NCBI RefSeq assembly: GCF_051401765.1
Contig: NW_027480423.1
Coordinates: 10,292,001-10,356,000, forward strand
Source: Calliopsis andreniformis
Taxonomy: Eukaryota > Arthropoda > Insecta > Hymenoptera > Andrenidae
DNA: 64,000 nucleotides
Reading direction: 5' to 3'
Position numbers and translations under genes: made by a program. This document shows positions 49,093-60,249 of the stretch, piece by piece. The notes beneath the pieces were generated by a model that did no database searches, was not told where the DNA came from, and saw only the letters and a list, made by a program, of their open reading frames with translations. The stretch's first letter is position 1, and every line of letters begins with the position of its first letter.

Positions 49093-52000
49093 AGCTGTTG
49101 TATTTATATCGTATTTTATGCTTCTGGCGTTGACTTCTTAGGCCCTAACTATTCGATCTGGTGGATGAACGCCCTAGGGTTAAGCCTAGGTTGTCCGGAA
49201 CGTAGAAATGACCATAACTTTTACACTGGTAGCAATTATTCGTTTTATACAATGGAAAAACGGTTCTATTTATTTTGCATTTTATGCTTCGGGCGTTGAC
49301 TTCTAAGGCCCTAACTATTCGATCTGGTGGAGTAACGACCTAGAGTGAAGCCTAGGTTGCCCGGAACGTCGAAATGACCATCACTTTCAAACTGGTTGCA
49401 ATTAATCCTGTTATACGATGGAAAAACTGTTGTATTTTTGTTGCCTTTTATGCTTCGGGCGTTGACTTCTAAGGCCCTAACTATTCAATCTGTTGGAGCA
49501 ACGCACTAGGGTGAAGCCTAGGTTGCCCGGAACGTAGAAAAGACCATAACTTTTACACTGGTAGCAATTATTCGTTTTATACGATGGAAAAACTGTTATA
49601 TTTATATTGTATTTATGCTTCTGGCGTTGACTTCTTAGGTCCTAACTATTCGATCTGGTGGAACAACACCCTAGAGTGAAGCCTAGGATGCCTGGAACGT
49701 AGAAATGACCATCACTTTCACAAGGGTTGCAATTATTCCTGTTATAGGATGGAAAGACTGTTGTATTTTTATTGTATTTTATGCTTCACGCGTTGACTTC
49801 TGAGGCCGTAGCTATTCGATGTGGTGGATGAACGCCATAGAGTGAAGTCTAGGTTGCCCGGAACGTAGAAATGTCCATATCTTTCACACTGTTTGCAATT
49901 ATTCATTTTATACGATGGTAATGCTGTTATATATTTATTGCATTTTATGCTTCGGGCATTGACTTCTAAGGACCTAACTATTCAATCTGTTGGAGCAACG
50001 CCCTTGTATGTAAGCCTAGGTTGCCCGGAACGTAGAAATGACCATAACTTTCACACTGGTTGCAATTATTCGTTTTATACGATGGAAAAGCTGTTGTATT
50101 TATATCGTATTTTATGCTTCTGGCGTTGACTTCTTAGGCCCTAACTATTCCATCTGGTGGAACAACGCCCTAGGGTGAAGCGTAGCTTGCCCGGAAAGTA
50201 GAAATGACCATAACTTTCACACTGGTAGCAATTATTCGTTTTATACGATGGAAAAACTGTTCTGTTTATTTTGTATTTTATGCTTCGGGCGTTGACTTCT
50301 AAGGCCCTAACTATTCGATCAGGAGGAGCAACGCCCTAGAGTGAAGCCTAGGTTGCCCGGTACGTAGAAATGACCATCACTTTCAAACTGGTTGCAATTA
50401 TTCGTCTTATACGATGGAAAAGCTGTTGTATTTATATCGTATTTTATGCTTCTGGCGTTGACTTCTTAGGCCCTAACTATTCCATCTGGTGGGCAACGCC
50501 ATAGGGTGAAGCCTATGTTGCCCGGAAAGTAGAAATAACCTTAACTTTCACCCTGGTAGCAATTATTCGTTTTATACGATGGAAAAACTGTTCTATTTAT
50601 TTTATATTTTATGCTTCGGGCGTTGACTTCTAAGACCCTAACTATTCGATCTGGTGGAGCAACGCCCTAGAGTGAAGCCTAGGTTGCCCGGTACGTAGAA
50701 ATGACCATCACTTTCATACTGGTTGCAATTATTCGTTTTATATGATGGAAAAACTCTTGTATTTATATTGTATTTTATGCTTCTGGCGTTCACTTCTTAG
50801 GCCCTAACTATTCGATCTGGTGGAAGAACGCCCTAGGGTGTAGCCTAGGTTGTCCGGAACGTAGAAATGACCATAACTTTTACACTGGTAGCTATTATTC
50901 GTTTTATACAATGGAAAAACGGTTCTATTTATTTTGCATTTTATGCTTCGGGCGTTGACTTCTAAGGCCCTAACTGATTGATCTGGTGGAGCAACGCCCT
51001 AGTGTGAAGCCCAGATTGCCCGGAACGTTGAAATGTCCAAAACTTTTACTCTGGTTGCTAATATTCGTTTTATACGATGGAAAAACTGTTTTATTTATTT
51101 TGCATTTTATGCTTCGGTCGTTGACTTCTAAGGCCCTAACTATTCGATCTGGTGGGACAACGGCCTAGGGTGAAGCCTAGGTTGCCCGAGACGTAGAAAT
51201 GACCATAACTTTTACACTGGTTGCTATTACTCGGTTTATACGATGGAAAAGCTGTTATATTTATATTGTATTTTATGCTTCTGGCGTTGACTTCTTAGGC
51301 CCTAACTATTCGATCTGGTGGAACAACACCCTAGAGTGAAGCCTAGGTTGCCTGGAACGTAGAAATGGCCATCACTTTCACACGGGTTGCAATTATTCCT
51401 GTTACAGGATGGAAAGACTGTTGTATTTTTATTGGATTTTATGCTTCACGCGTTGACTTCTGAGGCCGTAGCTATTCGATGTGGTGGATGAACGCCATAG
51501 AGTGAAGCCTAGGTTGCCCGGAACGTAGAAATGTCCATATCTTTCACACTGTTTGCAATTATTCATTTTATACGATGGCAATGCTGTTGTATATTTATTG
51601 CATTTTATGCTTCGGGCATTGACTTCTAAGGACCTAACTATTCAATCTGTTGGAGCAACGCCATTGGGTGAAGCCTAGGTTGCCCGGAACGTAGAAATGA
51701 CCATAACTTTCACACTGGTTGCAATTATTCGTTTTATACGATGGAAAAGCTGTTGTATTTATATCGTATTTTATGCTTCTGGCGTTGACTTCTTAGGCCC
51801 TAACTATTCCATCTGGTGGAACAACGCCCTAGGGTGAAGCGTAGGTTGCCCGGAAAGTAGAAATGACCATAACTTTCACACTGGTAGCAATTATTCGTTT
51901 TATACGATGGAAAAACTGTTCTATTTATTTTGCATTTAATGCTTCGGGCGTTGACTTCTAAGGCCCTAACTATTCGATCAGGTGGAGCAACGCCCTAGAG

Positions 52001-53100
52001 TGAAGCCTAGGTTGCCCGGTACGACGAAATGACCATCACTTTCAAACTGGTTGCAATTATTCGTCTTATACGATGGAAAAGCTGTTGTATTTATATCGTA
52101 TTTTATGCTTCTGGCGTTGACTTCTTAGGCCCTAACTATTCCATCTGGTGGAACAACGCCATAGGGTGAAGCCTAGGTTGCCTGGAAAGTAGAAATAACC
52201 ATAACTTTCACACTGGTTTCTATTATTCGTTTTATACGATGGAAAAACTGTTATATTTATATTGTATTTTATGCTTCTGGCGTTGACTTCCTAGGCCCGA
52301 ACTATTCGATCTGGTGCAACAACGCCCTAGAGTGAAGCCTATGTTGCCTGGAACGTAGAAATGACCATAAGTTTCATACTGGTTGCAATTATTCGTTTTA
52401 TACGATGGAAAACCTGTTGCATTTATATTGTATTTTATGCTTCAGGCGTTCACTTCTTAGGCCATAACTATTCCATCTGGTGGACCAACGCCCTAGGGTG
52501 AAGCCTAGGTTGCCCGGTACGTAGAAAAGACCATAACTTTTACACTGGTAGCATTTATTCGTTTTATACAATGGAAAAACCTTTCTATTTATTTTGTATT
52601 TTATGCTTCGGGCGTTGACTTCTAAGGCCCTAACTGTTTGATCTGGTGGAGCAACGCCCTAGTGTGAAGCCCAGATTGCCCGGAAAGTAGAAATGACCAT
52701 AAGTTTCATACTGGTTGCAATTATTCGTTTAATACGATGGAAAAACTGTTGTATTTATATTGTATTTTATGCTTCAGGCGTTCACTTCTTAGGCCCTATC
52801 TATTCGATCTGGTGGAACAACGCCCTAGGGTGAAGCCTAGGTTGCACGGAACGTAGAAAAGACCATAACTTTTACACTGGTAGCATTTATTCGTTTTATA
52901 CAATGGAAAAACCGTTCTATTTATTTTGTATTTTATGCTTCTGGCGTTGACTTCTAAGGCCCTAACTATTCGATCAGGTGGAGCAACGCCCTAGAGTGAA
53001 GCCCAGGTTGCTCGAAATGTAGAAATGACCATAACTTTCACACTGGTTGCAATTATTCATTTTATACGATGGAAAAACTGTTGGACTTATATTGTATTTT
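49093..53100 (+). repeat. Transitional satellite mosaic
   Basis: 49310 to about 50030 matches 10455-11180 and 18594-19319 (gtggagtaacgacc, taggtcctaac, ggatgcctgg, gtggatgaacgcc). A private form gcccttgtatgtaag occurs near 50000. 50480-51170 has several private changes (gtgggcaacgcc, cttaactttcaccctgg). 51290-51800 carries one trimer motif. 51880-52680 follows 15680-16490. From about 52680 the second variant set returns. The 78-, 60- and 85-codon frames here are not genes. Confidence 0.7.
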
Positions 53101-55149
53101 ATTCTTATGGCGTTGACTTCTAAGGCCCTCAACTATTCGATCTGGTGGAGCAACGCCCTAGAGTGAAGCCTAGGTTGCCCGGAACGTACAAATGACCATT
53201 ACTTTCACACTGTTTGCAATTATTCATTTTATACGATGGAAATGCAGTTGTATTTATATTGCATTTTATTCTTCTGGCGTTGACTTTTAAGGCCGTAGCT
53301 ATTAGATGTGGTGGAGCAACGCTCTAGAGTGTCGCATAGGTTGCCCGGAACGTAGAAATGACCATTACTTTCACAATGTATGCGAATATTCATTTTATAC
53401 GATGGAAAAACTGTTGTACATATATTGTATTTTATTCTTCTGGCGTTGAATTCTAAGTCCCTAGCTTTTCGATCTCGTGGAGCAACGCCCTAGAGTGAAA
53501 CCTAGGTTACCCGGAACGTAGAAATGACCAGTACTTTCACACTGGTTGCAGTTAATCCTGTTATACGATGGAAAAACTGTTGCACCTTTATTGTATTTTA
53601 TGCTTCTGGCGTTGACATCTAAGTCCCTAACTGTTTGATCTGGTGGAGCAACGCCCTAGAGTGAAGCCTAGGTTGCCCGGAACGTAGAAATGACCATAAC
53701 TTTCACACTGGTTGCTATTATTCGTTTTATACGATGGAAAAGCTGTTATATTTATATTGCATTTTATTCTTATGGCGTTGAATTCTAATTCCCTAGCTAT
53801 TCGATCTGGTGGAGCAACGCCCTAGAGTGAAACCCAGGTTACCCGGAACGTAGAAATGACCAGTACTTTCATACTGTTTGCAGTTATTCCTGTTATACGA
53901 TGGAAAAACCTTTGCGTCTTTATTGTATTGTATGCTTCACGCGTTGACTTCTGAGGCCGTAGCTATTCGATGTGGTGGATGAACGCCATAGAGTGAAGCC
54001 TAGGTTGCCCGGAACGTAGAAATGTCCATATCTTTCACACTGGTAGCAATAATTCGTTTTATACGATGGAAGAACTGTTTCAATTATTTTGTATTTTATG
54101 CTTCGGGCGTTGACTTCTTAGGCCCTAACTATTCCATCTGGTGGAACAACGCCCTAGAGTGAAGCCTAGGTTGCGCGGAACGTAGAAATGACCATAACTT
54201 TCACACTGGTAGCAATTATTCGTTTTATACGATGGAAGAACTGTTTCAATTATTTTGTATTTTATGCTTCGGGCGTTGACTTCTAAGGCCCTAACTATTC
54301 GATCTGGTGGAGCAACGCCCTAGATTGAAGCCTAGGTTGCCCGGAACGTAGAAAAGACCATAACTTTTACACTGGTAGCATTTATTCGTTTTATACAATG
54401 GAAAAACTGTTCTATTTATTTTGCATTTTATGCTTCGGGCGTTTACTTCTAAGGCCCTAAGTGATTGATCTGGAGGAGCAACGCCCTACTGTGAAGCCCA
54501 GATTGCCCGGAACGTTGAAATGACCATAACTTTCACTCTGGTTGCTAATATTCGTTTTATACGATGGAAAAGCTGTTATATTTATATTGCATTTTATTCT
54601 TATGGCGTTGAATTCTAATTCCCTAGCTATTCGATCTGGTGGAGCAACGCCCTAGAGTGAAACCCAGGTTACCCGGAACGTAGAAATGACCAGTACTTTC
54701 ATACTGTTTGCAGTTATTCCTGTTATACGATGGAAAAACCTTTGCGTCTTTATTGTATTTTATGCTTCACGCGTTGACTTCTGAGGCCGTAGCTATTCGA
54801 TGTGGTGGATGAACGCCATAGAGTGAAGCCTAGGTTGCCCGGAACGTAGAAATGTCCATATCTTTCACACTGTTTGCAATTATTACTTTTATACGATGGC
54901 AATGCTGTTGTATATTTATTGCATTTTATGCTTCGGGCATTGACTTCTAAGGACCTAACTATTCAATCTGTTGGAGCAACGCCATTGGGTGAAGCCTAGG
55001 TTGCCCGGAACGTAGAAATGACCATAACTTTCACACTGGTTGCAATTATTCGTTTTATACGATGGAAAAGCTGTTGTATTTATATCGTATTTTATGCTTC
55101 TGGCGTTAACTTCTTAGGCCCTAACTATTCGATCTGGTGGAACAACACC
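53101..55149 (+). repeat. Satellite with a 5-monomer duplication (830 bp) and a single-monomer duplication
   Basis: 53101-53750 is one set of the four-monomer block and matches 59574-60220 at 6474 bp. The tatggcgttgaattctaatt marker is at 53771 and 54601, 830 bp apart (5 x 166). Both copies share the rare aacccaggttaccc and aacctttgcgtc forms and an abrupt join to cacgcgttgac. Between them, agaactgtttcaatt at 54071 and 54237 marks a single 166-bp duplication. Confidence 0.78.
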
Positions 55150-57500
55150 CTAGAGTGAAGCCTAGGTTGCCCGGAAAGTAGAAATAACCATAACTTTCAC
55201 ACTGGCAGCAATTATTCGTTGTATACGATGGAAAAACTGTTCTTCTTATTTTATATTTTATGCTTCTGGCGTTGACTTCTATTGCCCTAGCTATTCGATT
55301 TGGTGGAGCAACGCCCTAGAGTGGAGCCTAGGTTGCCCGGTACGTAGAAATGACCATTACTTTCACACTGTTTGCAAATATACATTATATACGATGGAAA
55401 GTCTGTTGTATTTATGTTGAATTTTATGCTCCTGGCGTTGACTTCTTAGGCCCTAACTATTTGATCTGGTGGAGCACCGCCCTAGCGTGAAGCCTAGGTT
55501 GCCCGGAACGTAGAAATGACCATTCATTTCACACTGGCAGCAATTATTCGTTTTATACGATGGAAAAACTGTTTTATTTATTTTGTATTTTATGCTTCGG
55601 GCGTTGACTTCTAAGGCCCTAACTATTCGACCTGGTGGAGCAACGCCCTAGAGTGAAGCCTAGGTTGCGCGGAACGTAGAAATGACCATAACTTTCACAC
55701 TGGTAGCAATAATTCGTTTTATACGATGGAAGAACTGTTTCAATTATTTTGTATTTTATGCTTCGGGCGTTGACTTCTAAGGCCCTAACTATTCGATCTG
55801 GTGGAGCAACGCCCTAGATTGAAGCCTAGGTTGCCCGGAACGTAGAAAAGACCATAACTTTTACACTGGTAGCATTTATTCGTTTTATACAATGGAAAAA
55901 CCGTTCTATTTATTTTGTATTTTATGCTTCGGGCGTTGACTTCTAAGGCCCTAACTATTTGATCTGGTGGAGAACGCCCTGGAGTGAAGCCTAGGTTGCC
56001 CGGAACGTAGAAATGACCATAACTTTCACACTGGTTTCTATTATTCGTTTTATACGATGGAAAAACTGTTATATTTATATTGTATTTTATGCTTCTGGCG
56101 TTGACTTCTTAGGCCCGAACTATTCGATCTGGTGCAACAACGCCCTAGAGTGAAGCCTAGGTTGCCCGGAACGTAGAAATGACCATCACTTTCACACGGG
56201 TTGCAACTATTCCTGTTATAGGATGGAAAGACTGTTGTATTTTTATTGTATTTTATACTTCAGGCGTTGACTTCTGTGGCCGTAGCTATTCGATGTGGTG
56301 GTAGAACGCCATAGAGTGAAGCCTAGGTTGCCCGGAAAGTAGAAATGACCATAAGTTTCATACTGGTTGCAATTATTCGTTTTATACGATGGAAAACCTG
56401 TTGCATTTATATTGTATTTTATGCTTCAGGCGTTCACTTCTTAGGCCCTAACTATTCGATCTGGTGGGAGAACGCCCTAGGGTGAAGCCTAGGTTGTCCG
56501 GAACGTAGAAATGACCATAACTTTTACACTGGTAGCAATTATTCGTTTTATACAATGGAAAAACTGTTCTATTTATTTTGCATTTTATGCTTCGGGCGTT
56601 TACTTCTAAGGCCCTAACTGATTGATCTGGAGGAGCAACGCCCTACTGTGAAGCCCAGATTGCCCGGAACGTTGAAATGACCATAACTTTCACTCTGGTT
56701 GCTAATATTCGTTTTATACGATGGAAAAACTGTTATATTTATATTGCATTTTATTCTTATGGCGTTGAATTCTAAGTCCCTTGCTATTCGATCTGGTGGA
56801 GCAACGCCCTAGAGCGAAACCTGGGTTACCCGGAACGTAGAAATGACCAGTACTTTAACACTGTTTGCAGTTATTCCTGTTATACGATGGAAAAACTGTT
56901 GCACCTTTATTGTATTTTATGCTTCTGGCGTTGACTTCTAAGGCCCTAACTATTCGATCAGGTGGAGCAACGCCCTAGAGTGAAGACTAGGTTGCTCGAA
57001 ATGTAGAAATGACCATCACTTTCACACTGGTTGCAATTATTCATTTTATACGATGGAAAAACTGTTGGACTTATATTGTATTTTATTCTTATGGCGTTGA
57101 ATTCTAATTCCCTAGCTATTCGATCTGGTGGAGCAACGCCCTAGAGTGAAACCTAGGTTACCCGGAACGTAGAAATGACCAGTACTTTCATACTGTTTGC
57201 AGTTATTCCTGTTATACGATGGAAAAACCTTTGCGTCTTTATTGTATTTTATGCTTCTGGCGTTGACTTCTAAGGCCATAGCTATTCGATTTGGTGGAGC
57301 AACGCCCTAGAGTGAAGCCTAGGTTGCCCGGAACGTAGAAATGACCATTCATTTCACACTGGTAGCAATTATTCGTTTTATACGATGGAAAAACTGTTTT
57401 ATTTATTTTGTATTTTATGCTTCGGGCGTTGACTTCTTAGGCCCTAACTATTTGATCTGGTGGAGCACCGCCCTAGCGTGAAGCCTAGGTTGCCCGGAAC
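55150..57500 (+). repeat. 39-monomer spacing block (6474 bp), copy 1
   Basis: The rare ctgggttacccgg form is at 56821 and 63295, 6474 bp apart (39 x 166). Other shared rarities are ttcttcttattttat (near 55242 and 61716), tcccttgctattcg and ccctagagcgaaacc. The match covers about 14 monomers and ends near 57503, where this copy joins the ccataactttcac monomer that starts a trimer motif. Confidence 0.85.
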
Positions 57501-59573
57501 GTAGAAATGACCATAACTTTCACACTGGTTGCTATTATTCGTTTTATACGATGGAAAAACTGTTATATTTATATTGTATTTTATGCTTCTGGCGTTAACT
57601 TCTTAGGCCCTAACTATTCGATCTGGTGGAACAACGCCCTAGAGTGAAGCCTAGGTTGCCTGGAACGTAGAAATGACCATCACTTTCACACGGGTTGCAA
57701 TTATTCCTGTTATAGGATGGAAAGACTGTTGTATTTTTATTGTATTTTATGCTTCACGCGTTGACTTCTGAGGCCGTAGCTATTCGATGTGGTGGATGAA
57801 CGCCATAGAGTGAAGCCTAGTTTGCCCGGAACGTAGAAATGTCCATATCTTTCACACTGTTTGCAATTATTACTTTTATACGATGGCAATGCTGTTGTAT
57901 ATTTATTGCATTTTATGCTTCGGGCATTGACTTCTAAGGACCTAACTATTCAATCTGTTGGAGCAACGCCATTGGGTGAAGCCTAGATTGCCCGGAACGT
58001 AGAAATGACCATAACTTTCACACTGGTTGCAATTATTCGTTTTATACGATGGAAAAGCTGTTGTATTTATATCGTATTTTATGCTTCTGGCGTTGACTTC
58101 TTAGGCCCTAACTATTCCATCTGGTGGAACAACGCCCTAGGGTGAAGCGTAGTTTGCCCGGAAAGTAGAAATGACCATAACTTTCACACTGGTAGCAATT
58201 ATTCGTTTTATACGATGGAAAAACTGTTCTATTTATTTTGTATTTTATGCTTCGGGCGTTGACTTCTAAGGCCCTAACTATTCGATCAGGTGGAGCAACG
58301 CCCTAGAGTGAAGCCTAGGTTGCCCGGTACGACGAAATGACCATCACTTTCAAACTGGTTGCAATTATTCGTCTTATACGATGGAAAAGCTGTTGTATTT
58401 ATATCGTATTTTATGCTTCTGGCGTTGACTTCTTAGGCCCTAACTATTCCATCTGGTGGAACAACGCCATAGGGTGAAGCCTAGGTTGCCCGGAAAGTAG
58501 AAATAACCATAACTTTCACACTGGTAGCAATCATTCGTTGTATACGATGGAAAAACTGTTCTTTTTATTTTATATTTTATGCTTCTGGCGTTGACTTCTA
58601 TGGCCCTAGCTATTCGATTTGGTGGAGCAACGCCCTAGAGTGGAGCCTAGGTTGCCCGGTACGTAGAAATGACCATTACTTTCACACTGGTAGCAATTAT
58701 TCGTTTTATACAATGGAAAAACCGTTCTATTTATTTTGTATTTTATGCTTCGGGCGTTGACTTCTAAGGCCCTAACTGTTTGATCTGGTGGAGAACGCCC
58801 TGGAGTGAAGCCTAGGTTGCCCGGAACGTAGAAATGACCATAACTTTCACACTGGTTTCTATTATTCGTTTTATACGATGGAAAAACTGTTATATTTATA
58901 TTGTATTTTATGCTTCTGGCGTTGACTTCTTAGGCCCGAACTATTCGATCTGGTGCAACAACGCCCTAGAGTGAAGCCTAGGTTGCCTGGAACGTAGAAA
59001 TGACCATCACTTTCACACGGGTTGCAGCTATTCCTGTTATAGGATGGAAAGACTGTTGTATTTTTATTGTATTTTATACTTCAGGCGTTGACTTCTGTGG
59101 CCGTAGCTATTCGATGTGGTGGTAGAACGCCATAGAGTGAAGCCTAGGTTGCCCGGAAAGTAGAAATGACCATAAGTTTCATACTGGTTGCAATTATTCG
59201 TTTTATACGATGGAAAACCTGTTGCATTTATATTGTATTTTATGCTTCAGGCGTTCACTTCTTAGGCCCTAACTATTCGATCTGGTGGAAGAACGCCCTA
59301 GGGTGAAGCCTAGGTTGTCCGGAACGTAGAAATGACCATAACTTTTACACTGGTAGCATTTATTCGTTTTATACAATGGAAAAACCGTTCTATTTATTTT
59401 GTATTTTATGCTTCGGGTGTTGACTTCTAAGGCCCTAACTGTTTTGATCTGGTGGAGCAACGCCCTGGAGTGAAGCCTAGGTTGCCCGGAACGTAGAAAT
59501 GACCATAACTTTCAGACTGGTTGCTATTATTCGTTTTATACCATGGAAAAGCTGTTGTATTTATATCGTACTT
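57501..59573 (+). repeat. Satellite; 57500-58685 matches 60656-61841 (19 monomers, about 3155 bp)
   Basis: A single trimer motif starts at 57594 (gttaac) and is followed by the gtttgcccgg, gatcaggtgg, ggtacgacg, gtagaaataacc and gatttggtgg monomers, as in 60.75-61.84 kb. From about 58690 the sequence switches within a monomer to the gcaattattc/gaaaaaccgttc lineage. It then follows the gtgcaacaac, tacttcagg and gaaaacctg monomers as at 62.4-62.9 kb. No gene is present. Confidence 0.72.
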
Positions 59574-60249
59574 TATGCTTCTGGCGTTGACTTCTAAGGC
59601 CCTCAACTATTCGATCTGGTGGAGCAACGCCCTATAGTGAAGCCTAGGTTGCCCGGAACGTACAAATGACCATTACTTTCACACTGTTTGCAATTATTTA
59701 TTTTATACGATGGAAATGCAGTTGTATTTATATTGCATTTTATTCTTCTGGCGTTGACTTTTAAGGCCGTAGCTATTAGATGTGGTGGAGCAACGCTCTA
59801 GAGTGTCGCATAGGTTGCCCGGAACGTAGAAATGACCATTACTTTCACAATGTATGCGAATATTCATTTTATACGATGGAAAAACTGTTGAACTTATATT
59901 GTATTTTATTCTTCTGGCGTTGAATTCTAAGTCCCTAGCTTTTCGATCTCGTGGAGCAACGCCCTAGAGTGAAACCTAGGTTACCCGGAACGTAGAAATG
60001 ACCAGTACTTTCACACTGGTTGCAGTTATTCCTGTTATACGATGGAAAAACTGTTGCACCTTTATTGTATTTTATGCTTCTGGCGTTGACATCTAAGGAC
60101 CTAACTGTTTGATCTGGTGGAGCAACGCCCTAGAGTGAAGCCAAGGTTGCCCGGAACGTAGAAATGACCATAACTTTCACACTGGTTGCTATTATTCGTT
60201 TTATACGATGGAAAAACTGTTATATTTATATTGTATTTTATGCTTCTGG
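59574..60249 (+). repeat. Four-monomer block, single copy
   Basis: The ggccctcaac, gagtgtcgcatagg (59805 for gtcgca), gatctcgtgg and gttgacatct monomers are in the usual order. They match 53101-53750 at 6474 bp and the 24.1-25.4 kb tandem. Private changes include ccctatagtg near 59630 and gttgaacttat near 59889. Confidence 0.8.
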
